Assembly (NCBI GenBank): GCA_016880225.1
Contig: JAEHDT010000136.1
Coordinates: forward strand, 1-13,140
Reading direction: 5' to 3'
Length of the DNA: 13,140 nt
From: Gemmatimonadota bacterium
GTDB taxonomy: Bacteria; Gemmatimonadota; Gemmatimonadetes; Gemmatimonadales; GWC2-71-9
Under the pieces are notes generated by a model that had not been told where the DNA came from, did no database searches, and worked only from the letters and a program-made list of their open reading frames with translations. This document shows positions 6,648 to 13,140 of this stretch, piece after piece (position 1 is the first letter of the stretch; each line of letters opens with the position of its first letter). Made by a program: the position numbers and the translations under genes.

Positions 6648-9536
6648 ATGGAAAAATGGGGCGGCCCGTGCAAGGTTGTGGCGCACTTTCGCGGGGCATC
6701 ATTCGACGTGGGCACGGGTCGCTTCAGACTGCTGCGGCAGGACGACGCCGTTCGCGACGAGCAGCTGTCGCGCACGGAGGCGCAGCTACGCGCCACGGCG
6801 CGCCAGCAGGAGGCCGTGGCGCACCTCGGGCAGCAGGCGCTCGCGGGCGCTCCGCTCGACGAGCTGCTGGAGGGCGCCGTCCTGCTGTCGGCACGCGTGC
6901 TCGACGTCCCGTTCGTGAGCCTGCTCGAGCTCCGCGCGGAGACCCGAACGCTGGTGCTACGCGCCGGGATAGGTTGGCGCGAGGGTACGGTGGCGCGGGC
7001 GGTGCTGTCGGCGGAGGCGGACTCGCACGCCGGCTACGTGCTGCGCTCGACGGGGCAAGTGGTGGTGGAGGATCTGGCGCGCGACGCGCGGTTCGGCAGC
7101 GCTCCGCTCTTGGCGGCGCACGGGGTCGTTTCGAGTCTCAGCGTGCTCGTGCACGGCCAGGAGCGGCCCTTCGGCATTCTCGGCGCGCACACCGCCACGC
7201 GCCGGGAGTTCACCATCCAGGATGCGCATTTCTTGCAGGCGATTGCGAACGTACTCGCGACGGCGATCGACCGCAGCCGGGCGGAGGATACGTTGCGGCG
7301 CAGCGAGGAGCATTTCCGCTCGCTCATCGAGCACGGGTCGGACATCGTCACGATCGTGGGGGAGAACGGCGTATTCCGCTACGCGAGTCCCTCGGTGGAG
7401 CGGGTGCTCGGCTACGCGCCTCGCGAGCTGCTGGAGCGCAGCGCGTTCGACTTCGTGCACCGCGACGATATCCCGGCCGTCGGCGAGGCGCTGGCCCGGG
7501 CGATCCGCGACCCTGCGAGCCCGCAAGCCGCGGAGTTCCGGTTCCGGGCGCGGGACGGCTCGTGGCGGGTGCTCGAGGCGGTCGGCCAGGCGCGGCTGGA
7601 GGCGGGGGGCGCGGCGCAGCTGATCGTGAACGCTCGTGACGTGACCGAGCGGCGGCGCCAGGAGCGGGCGCTGCGAGAGAACAAGGAGCGGCTGCGCACG
7701 GTGATCGCCGGGGCGCCGCTCGTCTTGTTCGCGCTCGACCGTCACGGGGTGTTCACCATGGCCGAGGGGCGCGGCCTCGACTCGCTCGGCGTGCGCCCCG
7801 GGTTGCTGGCGGGGCGGTCGGCGTTCGAGCTGTACGCCGACCTGCCTCAGGCGCTGGTGGACGTGCGCCGGGCCCTCGCGGGCGAGACCTTTTCGTCCGT
7901 GGTCGAGGTGTTCGGGGTGGTGTTCGAGACGTGGTACTCGCCGGTCCGGGATGCGGCGGGCGAGGTCAATGGGGTCATCGGCGTGGGTACGGACATCACC
8001 GAGCGCCGACGTGCGGAGGAAGCGTTGCGCCGCTCGGAGGAGAGCCACCGCGCCCTGGTGCAGCACGCCTCGTATGCGATCTACCGGTCGTCGGTGGAGG
8101 GGCGGTTCCTGACCGTGAACCCGGCGCTCGTCAAAATGCTCGGCTACGGGTCCGAGCAGGATCTGCTCGCGGTCGACCTCGGGACGCAGGTGTACGCCGA
8201 TCCAGAGGAGCGCGGCCGCATCCTGGGCCGGTTCACGACGGAGAACGTCATCGAGGGCGTGGAGGTGAAGTGGAAGCGCCGGGACGGCGAGCGGATTCTG
8301 GTCCGGCTGTCCGGACGTGCGGTGCGGCGGCCGGACGGCGCGATCGAGTGCTTCGAGACGATCGCGGAGGACGTGACGGAGCGGCGGGCCCTGGAGGAGC
8401 GGCTGCGGCAATCGCAGAAGATGGAGGCGATCGGCCAGCTCACGGGCGGGATCGCGCACGACTTCAACAACCTCCTCACCATCATCCTCGCGAACGCGCA
8501 GCTGCTCGCGAAAGCCCTGCCGCCCGAGCACGCGAACGCGCAGGCCGACCTGCGCGACGTCATGGCCGCGGCGCTGCGCGGCCGCGTGATGGTGAAGGAG
8601 CTGCTCGGCTTCGCGCGGCGCTCGAGCCTGGACCTGCAGCCGGTGCAGCTCGACGGCCTGCTGGCCGATCTCTCGGGCTTCCTGCGCCGCATCCTTCCCG
8701 CCGACGTGGAAATCGTGATCCGCGGGGCAAGCGACCTGCCCGACGTACGCGGCGACGTGCACGCAATGGAGCAGATTCTCTTCAATCTGGCGACCAACGC
8801 GCGCGACGCCATGCCGGATGGGGGCGAGCTGCGGATCGAGACGAGCCGCGTGCATTTGAGCGAGGAGCGGCGCCAGGCGTCCGGGGCGCTGCACGCCGGG
8901 GACCACGTCTGCCTGGCGGTCGGCGACACCGGGGTCGGCATGGACGAGCCCACGCGGTCCCGCATGTTCGAGCCGTTCTTCACGACCAAGCCGGCGGGGA
9001 AGGGGACCGGCCTCGGGCTCGCGACGGTGTACGGTCTGGTGAAGCAGCACGGCGCCGGGATCGAGGTCGACAGCGAGCCCTGGAAGGGCACGCGGTTCCG
9101 GATCTACCTCCCGCTCGCCGGCCAGGCGCGTTCGGTCGCGCCCCGCACGTCGGGCGAGGCGGTCGCGCGTGGAGGGGGCGAAACGATCCTGCTCGTGGAG
9201 GACGACGATCAGCTACGCCGGTCGGCCAAGCGCACCCTCGAGGACGCCGGGTACCAGGTCGTGTCGGCGGCGGACGGTCTCGAGGCGCTCGACGCGCTTC
9301 ACCAGGCGACGGGCGTCAGGCTCGTGTTCTCGGACCTCGTGATGCCGCGGCTCGGCGGGCGGGCGCTGTTCGACGCCGCACGCCGGGCCGGGTACGCGAC
9401 GCCGTTTTTGTTCGCCAGCGGCTACTCCGATCCCGACCGCGCGGCCGGTCTCGACCCCTCGGTGCCGCTGCTGCACAAGCCTTGGACCGGCGCGGATCTG
9501 CTGCGGAAGGTGCGGGAGCTGCTCGATCGGCCGTAG
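6648..9536 (+). CDS. soluble hybrid histidine kinase: GAF-PAS-PAS-PAS-HisKA-HATPase-REC
   Basis: This is a predicted cytosolic sensor kinase, as there is no membrane segment. Residues are numbered from the in-frame GTG at 6636. The order is GAF about 75-213, PAS/PAC about 222-338, 348-457 and 465-583, HisKA about 597-665, HATPase about 705-827 and REC about 850-962. The phospho-accepting His608 lies in GGIAHDFNN. ATP-site motifs are Asn721 (N box), DTGVGM 764-769, FEPFFTTK 778-785 and GKGTGLGLA 788-796. The receiver has Asp856, phospho-acceptor Asp900, Ser928 and Lys948, all expected residues. The kinase should autophosphorylate and pass phosphate to its own receiver; onward transfer needs an Hpt or other partner not seen here. 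The start is uncertain: ATG 6648 and GTG 6636 both lack a clear ribosome binding site, and the first codons include ATA and AAA, unusual in this GC-rich sequence. The stop lies 4 bp from the stop of the convergent kinase. Confidence 0.93.
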   Translation: MEKWGGPCKVVAHFRGASFDVGTGRFRLLRQDDAVRDEQLSRTEAQLRATARQQEAVAHLGQQALAGAPLDELLEGAVLLSARVLDVPFVSLLELRAETRTLVLRAGIGWREGTVARAVLSAEADSHAGYVLRSTGQVVVEDLARDARFGSAPLLAAHGVVSSLSVLVHGQERPFGILGAHTATRREFTIQDAHFLQAIANVLATAIDRSRAEDTLRRSEEHFRSLIEHGSDIVTIVGENGVFRYASPSVERVLGYAPRELLERSAFDFVHRDDIPAVGEALARAIRDPASPQAAEFRFRARDGSWRVLEAVGQARLEAGGAAQLIVNARDVTERRRQERALRENKERLRTVIAGAPLVLFALDRHGVFTMAEGRGLDSLGVRPGLLAGRSAFELYADLPQALVDVRRALAGETFSSVVEVFGVVFETWYSPVRDAAGEVNGVIGVGTDITERRRAEEALRRSEESHRALVQHASYAIYRSSVEGRFLTVNPALVKMLGYGSEQDLLAVDLGTQVYADPEERGRILGRFTTENVIEGVEVKWKRRDGERILVRLSGRAVRRPDGAIECFETIAEDVTERRALEERLRQSQKMEAIGQLTGGIAHDFNNLLTIILANAQLLAKALPPEHANAQADLRDVMAAALRGRVMVKELLGFARRSSLDLQPVQLDGLLADLSGFLRRILPADVEIVIRGASDLPDVRGDVHAMEQILFNLATNARDAMPDGGELRIETSRVHLSEERRQASGALHAGDHVCLAVGDTGVGMDEPTRSRMFEPFFTTKPAGKGTGLGLATVYGLVKQHGAGIEVDSEPWKGTRFRIYLPLAGQARSVAPRTSGEAVARGGGETILLVEDDDQLRRSAKRTLEDAGYQVVSAADGLEALDALHQATGVRLVFSDLVMPRLGGRALFDAARRAGYATPFLFASGYSDPDRAAGLDPSVPLLHKPWTGADLLRKVRELLDRP

Positions 9537-9540
9537 CGGG

Positions 9541-12351
9541 TCAGACGCCGTCGAGCACGTCTCGGACCTTGCGCGCCAGCGTGTCCGGCACGAACGGCTT
9601 CTGCAGAAACGCCACGCCCGCGGTCAGCACGCCCTGGCGGACCATGGCGTCGTCGGTGTAGCCGGAGGTGTACAGCACCTTCATGCCGGGGCGCTGAGGA
9701 GCCAGGCGCTCCGCCAGTTCGCGTCCGCTCATGCCCGGCATCACGACGTCGGTGACCAGCAGATCGATCGCGCTGCCGTGGCGCGCCGAGAGCTCGAGCG
9801 CCGCGGGTCCGTCGGACGCGTCGAGCACGCGGTAGCCGCACGCTTCGAGGCTGCGGCGCGCCAGCGTGCGGACCGGGGCCGCATCTTCGACCAGCAACAC
9901 GGTCTCGTGGCCGCCGCGGACCGCCGCCGGGACGGGCGCGGGGGCCGCGGCCTCCGCCACGCCGGGCACGCGCGGAAGGTAGACCTTTACCGTGGTGCCG
10001 TGCGCCGGCTCGCTGTACACCCAGATGTAACCGCCGCTCTGCTTGACGATTCCGTACACCGTCGCGAGCCCCAACCCGGTTCCTTTCCCCACTTCCTTCG
10101 TGGTGAAGAATGGCTCGAACAGGTGCGCCTGGGTCGCCTCGTCCATGCCCACGCCGGTGTCCGTCACCGCGAGGCAGGCGTAGTCACCGGGAGGCAGGCG
10201 ATGGCGGCGTTCCACGTGCTCGTCGGCGAGCGTGACGCGTGACGTTCCGACGCTGAGCCGGCCACCGCCCGGCATGGCGTCGCGGGCGTTGACGGCGAGG
10301 TTCAAGAGCACCTGCTCGAGCTGTCCGGGGTCGGCGCTCACGGCGCCGGTTGCGGAATCGAGCGACGTGTCGAGCGCCACGTCCTCGCCGAGCAGGCGGC
10401 GCAGCATGCGCTCCATGTTGACCACCACGGCGTTGAGCTCGAGGACCTTGGGCGCGAGCACCTGTCGGCGACTGAAGGCGAGCAGCTGCCGTGTCAGCTC
10501 CGCGGCGCGGAGGCCGGCGTTGCGGATCTCCTCGGCGTCCTCGCGCCGCGGGTCGCCCGCCGGAGTGTTGTGCAACAGCAGCTGGGTCGAGCCGAGGATG
10601 GCCGTCAGCAGGTTGTTGAAGTCGTGGGCGATCCCGCCGGCGAGCTGGCCCACGGCCTCCATCTTCTGAGATTGGCGCAGCTGCTCCTCCAAGTGCCGCT
10701 GCGCCGTCACGTCGCGCGCGAGTACCAGACGCGCGCGCCGGCCCGCGAACTCGAGCGGCCGGGCCACGAGGTCCACCTCGAACCGCTTGCCGTCCTTGGT
10801 GCGGTGACGCACGCCGGTGCGGACCGCGCCCTCCGCGGGGCGCCGGCTGAGCTCGTCGTCGAGCCGGGCCTGGTCTTCGGGAGCACGGATGTCGCGCAGC
10901 GTGAGGTCGAGAAACTCGCGCTCGGAGTATCCGTAGCGCGCGATCGCCGCTCCGTTGGCGGCCAGGATGCGCAGCGTTTCGAAGTCGTAGACGAACATCG
11001 GCTCCGGGTTCGTCTCGAACAGCAGGCGGTACTTGCGCTCGCCCTCGTGCAGCTGCTCCTCGGTCCGCTTGCGCTCGATCGCCATGGCGACCTGGGTGGA
11101 CACGAACTGCAGGATGTGCTTCGCCGTCTCGCCGTAGCGGACCCCGGGGGCGTAGGTCTGGGCAGCCAGCACGCCGATAGTGCGGTCGCCGATCTTGAGC
11201 GGGACGCCGACCCAGTCGATGGAGGGCGGTCCGATCAGCTCGACTTCCCCCCGCTGCTCGAGCTCCGCGTGCACCTCCGGCGTGACGAGCAGCGGCTGGC
11301 CGGTGCGCAGCACGTACTCGGTGAGACCCTTCCCGAGCGGCTTGGGCGGGAAGTCGGTGTCCACCTCGTCGACGAAGTACGGGAAGCTCAGGAGACGGCT
11401 CGGGGGGTCGTACAGCGCGATGTAGAAGTTTTTCGCCGGCATGAGCTCGCCGACGATCTCGTGAATCGCGGCGAACAGCTCGTGCAGGCTGCGTGTAGCG
11501 TGCGCGGCCTCGGAGATGTGGTAGGTGGCGAGCTGGACCTGCGCGGCGCGCCGCGACTCCGTCACGTCGCGGAAGCTCCACACCCGTCCGACGCTCCGCC
11601 CGCCGATGCGCTGGGGCTGCGAGAACCGTTCGAAGATGCGCCCGTCCTTGAACGTCAGGACGTCGAAGCTCGACGCGTCGGGGCGGGCGTAGAGGTCGCG
11701 CACCTTGCTGAGAAATCCCTCGGGGTTCTCGAGCTGTTCCAGCACGAAGGCGATGGTTTGCGCGGCGTCGTTGGCTTCGAGAATCGAGTCGGGGATCCGC
11801 CACAGCTCGGCGAACTTGCGGTTGAAGCTGCGGATGCGGCCGCTCAAGTCCACCACCAGGATGCCGTCCGCGGTCGACTCGAGCGTGGCGTTCAGCAGGG
11901 AGAGCGTCTCGCGCAACTCCTGCTCGGTACGCTGGCGCTCCGTGATGTCGTGGTAGCTCACGACGACCGCGCCGATGACGGGGTCGTCGAGGCGGTTCAC
12001 ACCGACGGCTTCGAGGCGGCGCCACGAGCCGTCCTTGTGCAGGGCGCGGAGCTCGGCCTTCGCCAACCGGCCCGGCTGCTGCATCAACTCTGCGAACAGC
12101 TCGAGCGCGGACGCGCGGTCGTCGGGGTGGATGAACTCGAACGCGTTCCGTCCGATGTTCTCGGTCGCGCCGTAGCCGAGCACCGGCTGGGTCGACTGGC
12201 TGGCATAGCGGACGGTGCCGTCGGAGTCGAGCAGGGTGATGACATCGGTCGAGTGCTCGACCAGCCGGCGGAAGCGCTGCTCGCTTGCGCGCAGCGCCTC
12301 GAGCTCGGCGGCGTCGCGCGGCGGTGGGGCGGGGGGCTTCGCGGTTCTCAT
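9541..12351 (-). CDS. soluble hybrid histidine kinase: PAS-PAS-GAF-PAS-HisKA-HATPase-REC
   Basis: This is a second cytosolic hybrid kinase of 936 residues with no membrane helix. Domains are PAS/PAC about 22-140, PAS 147-266, GAF 285-427, PAS 437-550, HisKA 566-630, HATPase 674-794 and REC 816-930. His576 lies in GGIAHDFNN, Asn688 is the N-box Asn, and DTGVGM (731-736), FEPFFTTK (745-752) and GKGTGLGLA (755-763) complete the ATP site. Receiver residues Glu822/Asp823, Asp868, Ser896 and Lys918 are all present, so both kinase and receiver look active. The dimerisation/phosphotransfer segment is very similar to that of the convergent kinase (QSQKMEA-GQL-GGIAHDFNN), suggesting paralogy, while the sensor order differs. 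An Ala/Pro-rich linker (about 797-813) joins kinase and receiver. The ATG at 12351 is the only plausible start, although no good ribosome binding site precedes it. The signal sensed cannot be read from sequence. Confidence 0.93.
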   Translation of the reverse strand: MRTAKPPAPPPRDAAELEALRASEQRFRRLVEHSTDVITLLDSDGTVRYASQSTQPVLGYGATENIGRNAFEFIHPDDRASALELFAELMQQPGRLAKAELRALHKDGSWRRLEAVGVNRLDDPVIGAVVVSYHDITERQRTEQELRETLSLLNATLESTADGILVVDLSGRIRSFNRKFAELWRIPDSILEANDAAQTIAFVLEQLENPEGFLSKVRDLYARPDASSFDVLTFKDGRIFERFSQPQRIGGRSVGRVWSFRDVTESRRAAQVQLATYHISEAAHATRSLHELFAAIHEIVGELMPAKNFYIALYDPPSRLLSFPYFVDEVDTDFPPKPLGKGLTEYVLRTGQPLLVTPEVHAELEQRGEVELIGPPSIDWVGVPLKIGDRTIGVLAAQTYAPGVRYGETAKHILQFVSTQVAMAIERKRTEEQLHEGERKYRLLFETNPEPMFVYDFETLRILAANGAAIARYGYSEREFLDLTLRDIRAPEDQARLDDELSRRPAEGAVRTGVRHRTKDGKRFEVDLVARPLEFAGRRARLVLARDVTAQRHLEEQLRQSQKMEAVGQLAGGIAHDFNNLLTAILGSTQLLLHNTPAGDPRREDAEEIRNAGLRAAELTRQLLAFSRRQVLAPKVLELNAVVVNMERMLRRLLGEDVALDTSLDSATGAVSADPGQLEQVLLNLAVNARDAMPGGGRLSVGTSRVTLADEHVERRHRLPPGDYACLAVTDTGVGMDEATQAHLFEPFFTTKEVGKGTGLGLATVYGIVKQSGGYIWVYSEPAHGTTVKVYLPRVPGVAEAAAPAPVPAAVRGGHETVLLVEDAAPVRTLARRSLEACGYRVLDASDGPAALELSARHGSAIDLLVTDVVMPGMSGRELAERLAPQRPGMKVLYTSGYTDDAMVRQGVLTAGVAFLQKPFVPDTLARKVRDVLDGV

Positions 12352-12456
12352 CTCGGGGTCCCAATACTCACCCGGCGGTGCCCCCGAGGCAACCGGCAGG
12401 GGCGCGGGGTGACCGACGTCACGCAGGGCGCGTGTGCGGGCCGGCCCGCCGCGGCG
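12352..12456. promoter_or_regulatory. 105-bp gap with two inverted repeats between response regulator and hybrid kinase
   Basis: No gene is visible. A perfect 14-base palindrome (12436-12449, GCGGGC mirrored) lies just after the response regulator stop and could form a hairpin, but no T-tract follows. A second inverted repeat, GTGAC-4-GTCAC at 12409-12422, lies about 58 bases upstream of the hybrid kinase ATG. It has the form of a dimeric regulator site, but one copy in GC-rich DNA is weak evidence. The gap could hold the hybrid kinase promoter, or all three minus-strand genes may be co-transcribed. Confidence 0.3.
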
Positions 12457-12918
12457 TCACGCGGCCGAGAGCGGAGGCGGGGGCGGCTCGTTCAGCACCA
12501 GCCAGTAGAGGCCGAGCTGGCGCACGGCTTCGACGAACTGGGCGAAGTCCACCGGCTTGCGGATATAGCTGTTGGCGCCGAGGTCGTAGCCTGAGATCAC
12601 GTCCCGCTCCTCGCGCGACGACGTCAGGATCACGACGGGGAGCCGGCGGGTGCGCTCGTCCGCGCGGATGCGGCGCAACACCTCCAAGCCGTCGATCTTG
12701 GGGAGCTTCAGATCCAGGAGGACCACCTCCGGCGCGATGGGACGGCCCGCGCGCCCGCCGGTCCCGAACAGGCAGTCGAGCGCTTCGGCCCCGTCGCGGG
12801 CCACCAGCACCTCGTTCTGGATGTTGTTCTTCGCGAGGGCGCGTCGGGTCAACGCCTCGTCGTCGGGGTTGTCCTCCACGAGCAAGATCATGCGCTGGGA
12901 TGCCGCTTTCTGGGTCAT
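12457..12918 (-). CDS. single-domain response regulator, Rcp1-like
   Basis: The product is a stand-alone receiver (153 residues) with no DNA-binding or enzymatic output domain. Counted from the ATG at 12918, the acidic pocket is Glu15/Asp16 in LLVEDNPDDE, the phospho-acceptor is Asp69 in LLDLKLPKIDG, the switch Thr is Thr99 in VILTSS, and Lys121 lies in IRKP. The NPDDE sequence, the long loop between the second and third strands, and a C-terminal helix after the KPVDF segment resemble cyanobacterial Rcp1, partner of phytochrome-type kinases. The start at 12918 is chosen over an upstream frame opening (12969) because this ATG overlaps the stop of the preceding kinase as ATGA, and the extra 17 residues do not fit the family. 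A run of five prolines precedes the C-terminus. It probably receives phosphate from the adjacent kinase. Confidence 0.92.
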   Translation of the reverse strand: MTQKAASQRMILLVEDNPDDEALTRRALAKNNIQNEVLVARDGAEALDCLFGTGGRAGRPIAPEVVLLDLKLPKIDGLEVLRRIRADERTRRLPVVILTSSREERDVISGYDLGANSYIRKPVDFAQFVEAVRQLGLYWLVLNEPPPPPLSAA

Positions 12919-13140
12919 GGGAGCGTGAAGTAAAAGGTGGCGCCGCGGTCGATGGCAGCCTCGGCCCACACGCGACCGCCGTGGCGATGGATGATGCGTT
13001 GCACCGTCGCGAGCCCCACGCCGGTTCCGGGAAACTCGGCCGTGCGGTGCAGGCGCTGGAACGCGCCGAACAGGTTGGCCGCGTAGGCCATGTCGAACCC
13101 GGCGCCGTTGTCGCGTACGTAATACGCCCGCTCTCCGTCG
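12915..13140 (-). CDS. sensor histidine kinase, C-terminal fragment (cut by window edge)
   Basis: Reading the minus strand from the window edge to the TGA at 12917-12915 gives about 74 residues of an HATPase_c domain. The G1 box reads RDNGAGFDM (DNGAGF encoded at 13112-13095). Next come LFGAFQRLH, then the G2 box with GTGVGLATVQRII (GTGVGLA at 13028-13008), then HGG and a final strand ending YFTLP. This is the typical C-terminus of a non-hybrid histidine kinase, so there is no receiver on this protein. Its sensor and HisKA regions lie beyond the window. The stop codon overlaps the response regulator ATG by ATGA, so kinase and regulator form a translationally coupled pair. The 'AFQRLH' wording is common in PAS-containing and phytochrome-type kinases paired with Rcp1-like regulators, but no photosensory domain can be seen here. 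Confidence 0.9.
   Translation of the reverse strand, partial: DGERAYYVRDNGAGFDMAYAANLFGAFQRLHRTAEFPGTGVGLATVQRIIHRHGGRVWAEAAIDRGATFYFTLP

Noticed and set aside
6957..9050. 697-residue open frame on the minus strand opposite the first hybrid kinase
   Set aside because: It is a shadow of the kinase gene in GC-rich DNA. It is rich in Arg, His and Pro, shows no domain, and the plus strand has clear kinase motifs throughout.
10184..12364. 726-residue minus-strand and 674-residue plus-strand (10570-12594) open frames over the second hybrid kinase
   Set aside because: Both are low-complexity Arg/Ala/Pro or Arg/Val/Glu shadow translations, with the real kinase frame fully supported by motifs.
12409..12422. 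GTGAC-4-GTCAC inverted repeat as a definite operator
   Set aside because: A single short palindrome in GC-rich DNA with no matching regulator in the window. It is mentioned only as a possibility.
12919..12969. 17-residue N-terminal extension of the response regulator
   Set aside because: It overlaps the coding end of the upstream kinase; the ATGA overlap at 12915-12918 and family alignment support the later ATG.
12915..13140. Calling the partial kinase a bacteriophytochrome
   Set aside because: Only the HATPase end is visible; no chromophore-binding domain can be seen, so the Rcp1-like partner alone is not enough.

Overview
The window is strongly GC-rich bacterial DNA, densely packed with genes that have short gaps and stop/start overlaps. 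The left edge is a contig end: the first 42 bases are all C, which looks like a sequencing or assembly artefact. The gene set is two lytic transglycosylases, a Gram-negative-type DNA polymerase III delta' subunit, MoaC, a Kef-type antiporter and large cytosolic multi-PAS hybrid kinases. It suggests a free-living Gram-negative bacterium, plausibly Gemmatimonadota, Acidobacteriota or a deltaproteobacterial lineage. No rRNA or marker gene is present to settle this.

Left part (1-4371). A 5'-truncated unknown gene overlaps by ATGA with a predicted lipoprotein MltD-like lytic transglycosylase carrying LysM repeats (plus strand). This gene converges on a minus-strand cluster read right to left: holB, then moaC (overlapping holB by GTGA), then a small membrane-anchored SLT-family transglycosylase. 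A 13-bp perfect hairpin lies between the two converging units.

Middle (4372-6635). A 132-bp stretch with an AT-rich patch separates holB from a minus-strand CPA2/Kef-type cation:proton antiporter with a C-terminal RCK module. A short intergenic region of about 70-80 bp separates that gene from the divergent first hybrid kinase.

Right part (6636-13140). This is a signalling island. Two large soluble hybrid histidine kinases (GAF-PAS-PAS-PAS and PAS-PAS-GAF-PAS sensor modules, each followed by HisKA, HATPase and REC) face each other tail to tail with a 4-bp gap. Upstream of the second, on the same strand, is a single-domain Rcp1-like response regulator, overlapped by ATGA with the C-terminal end of a third histidine kinase cut by the window edge. 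No DNA-binding output domain is visible, so phosphoryl flow must end in proteins outside the window or act through protein contacts.

I looked for mobile elements, CRISPR arrays, tRNAs, defence genes and riboswitches and saw none. I do not see a clearly new system. The most interesting features are the concentration of output-less phosphorelay proteins, the holB-moaC-transglycosylase cluster, and a G10 tract at the lipoprotein processing site.
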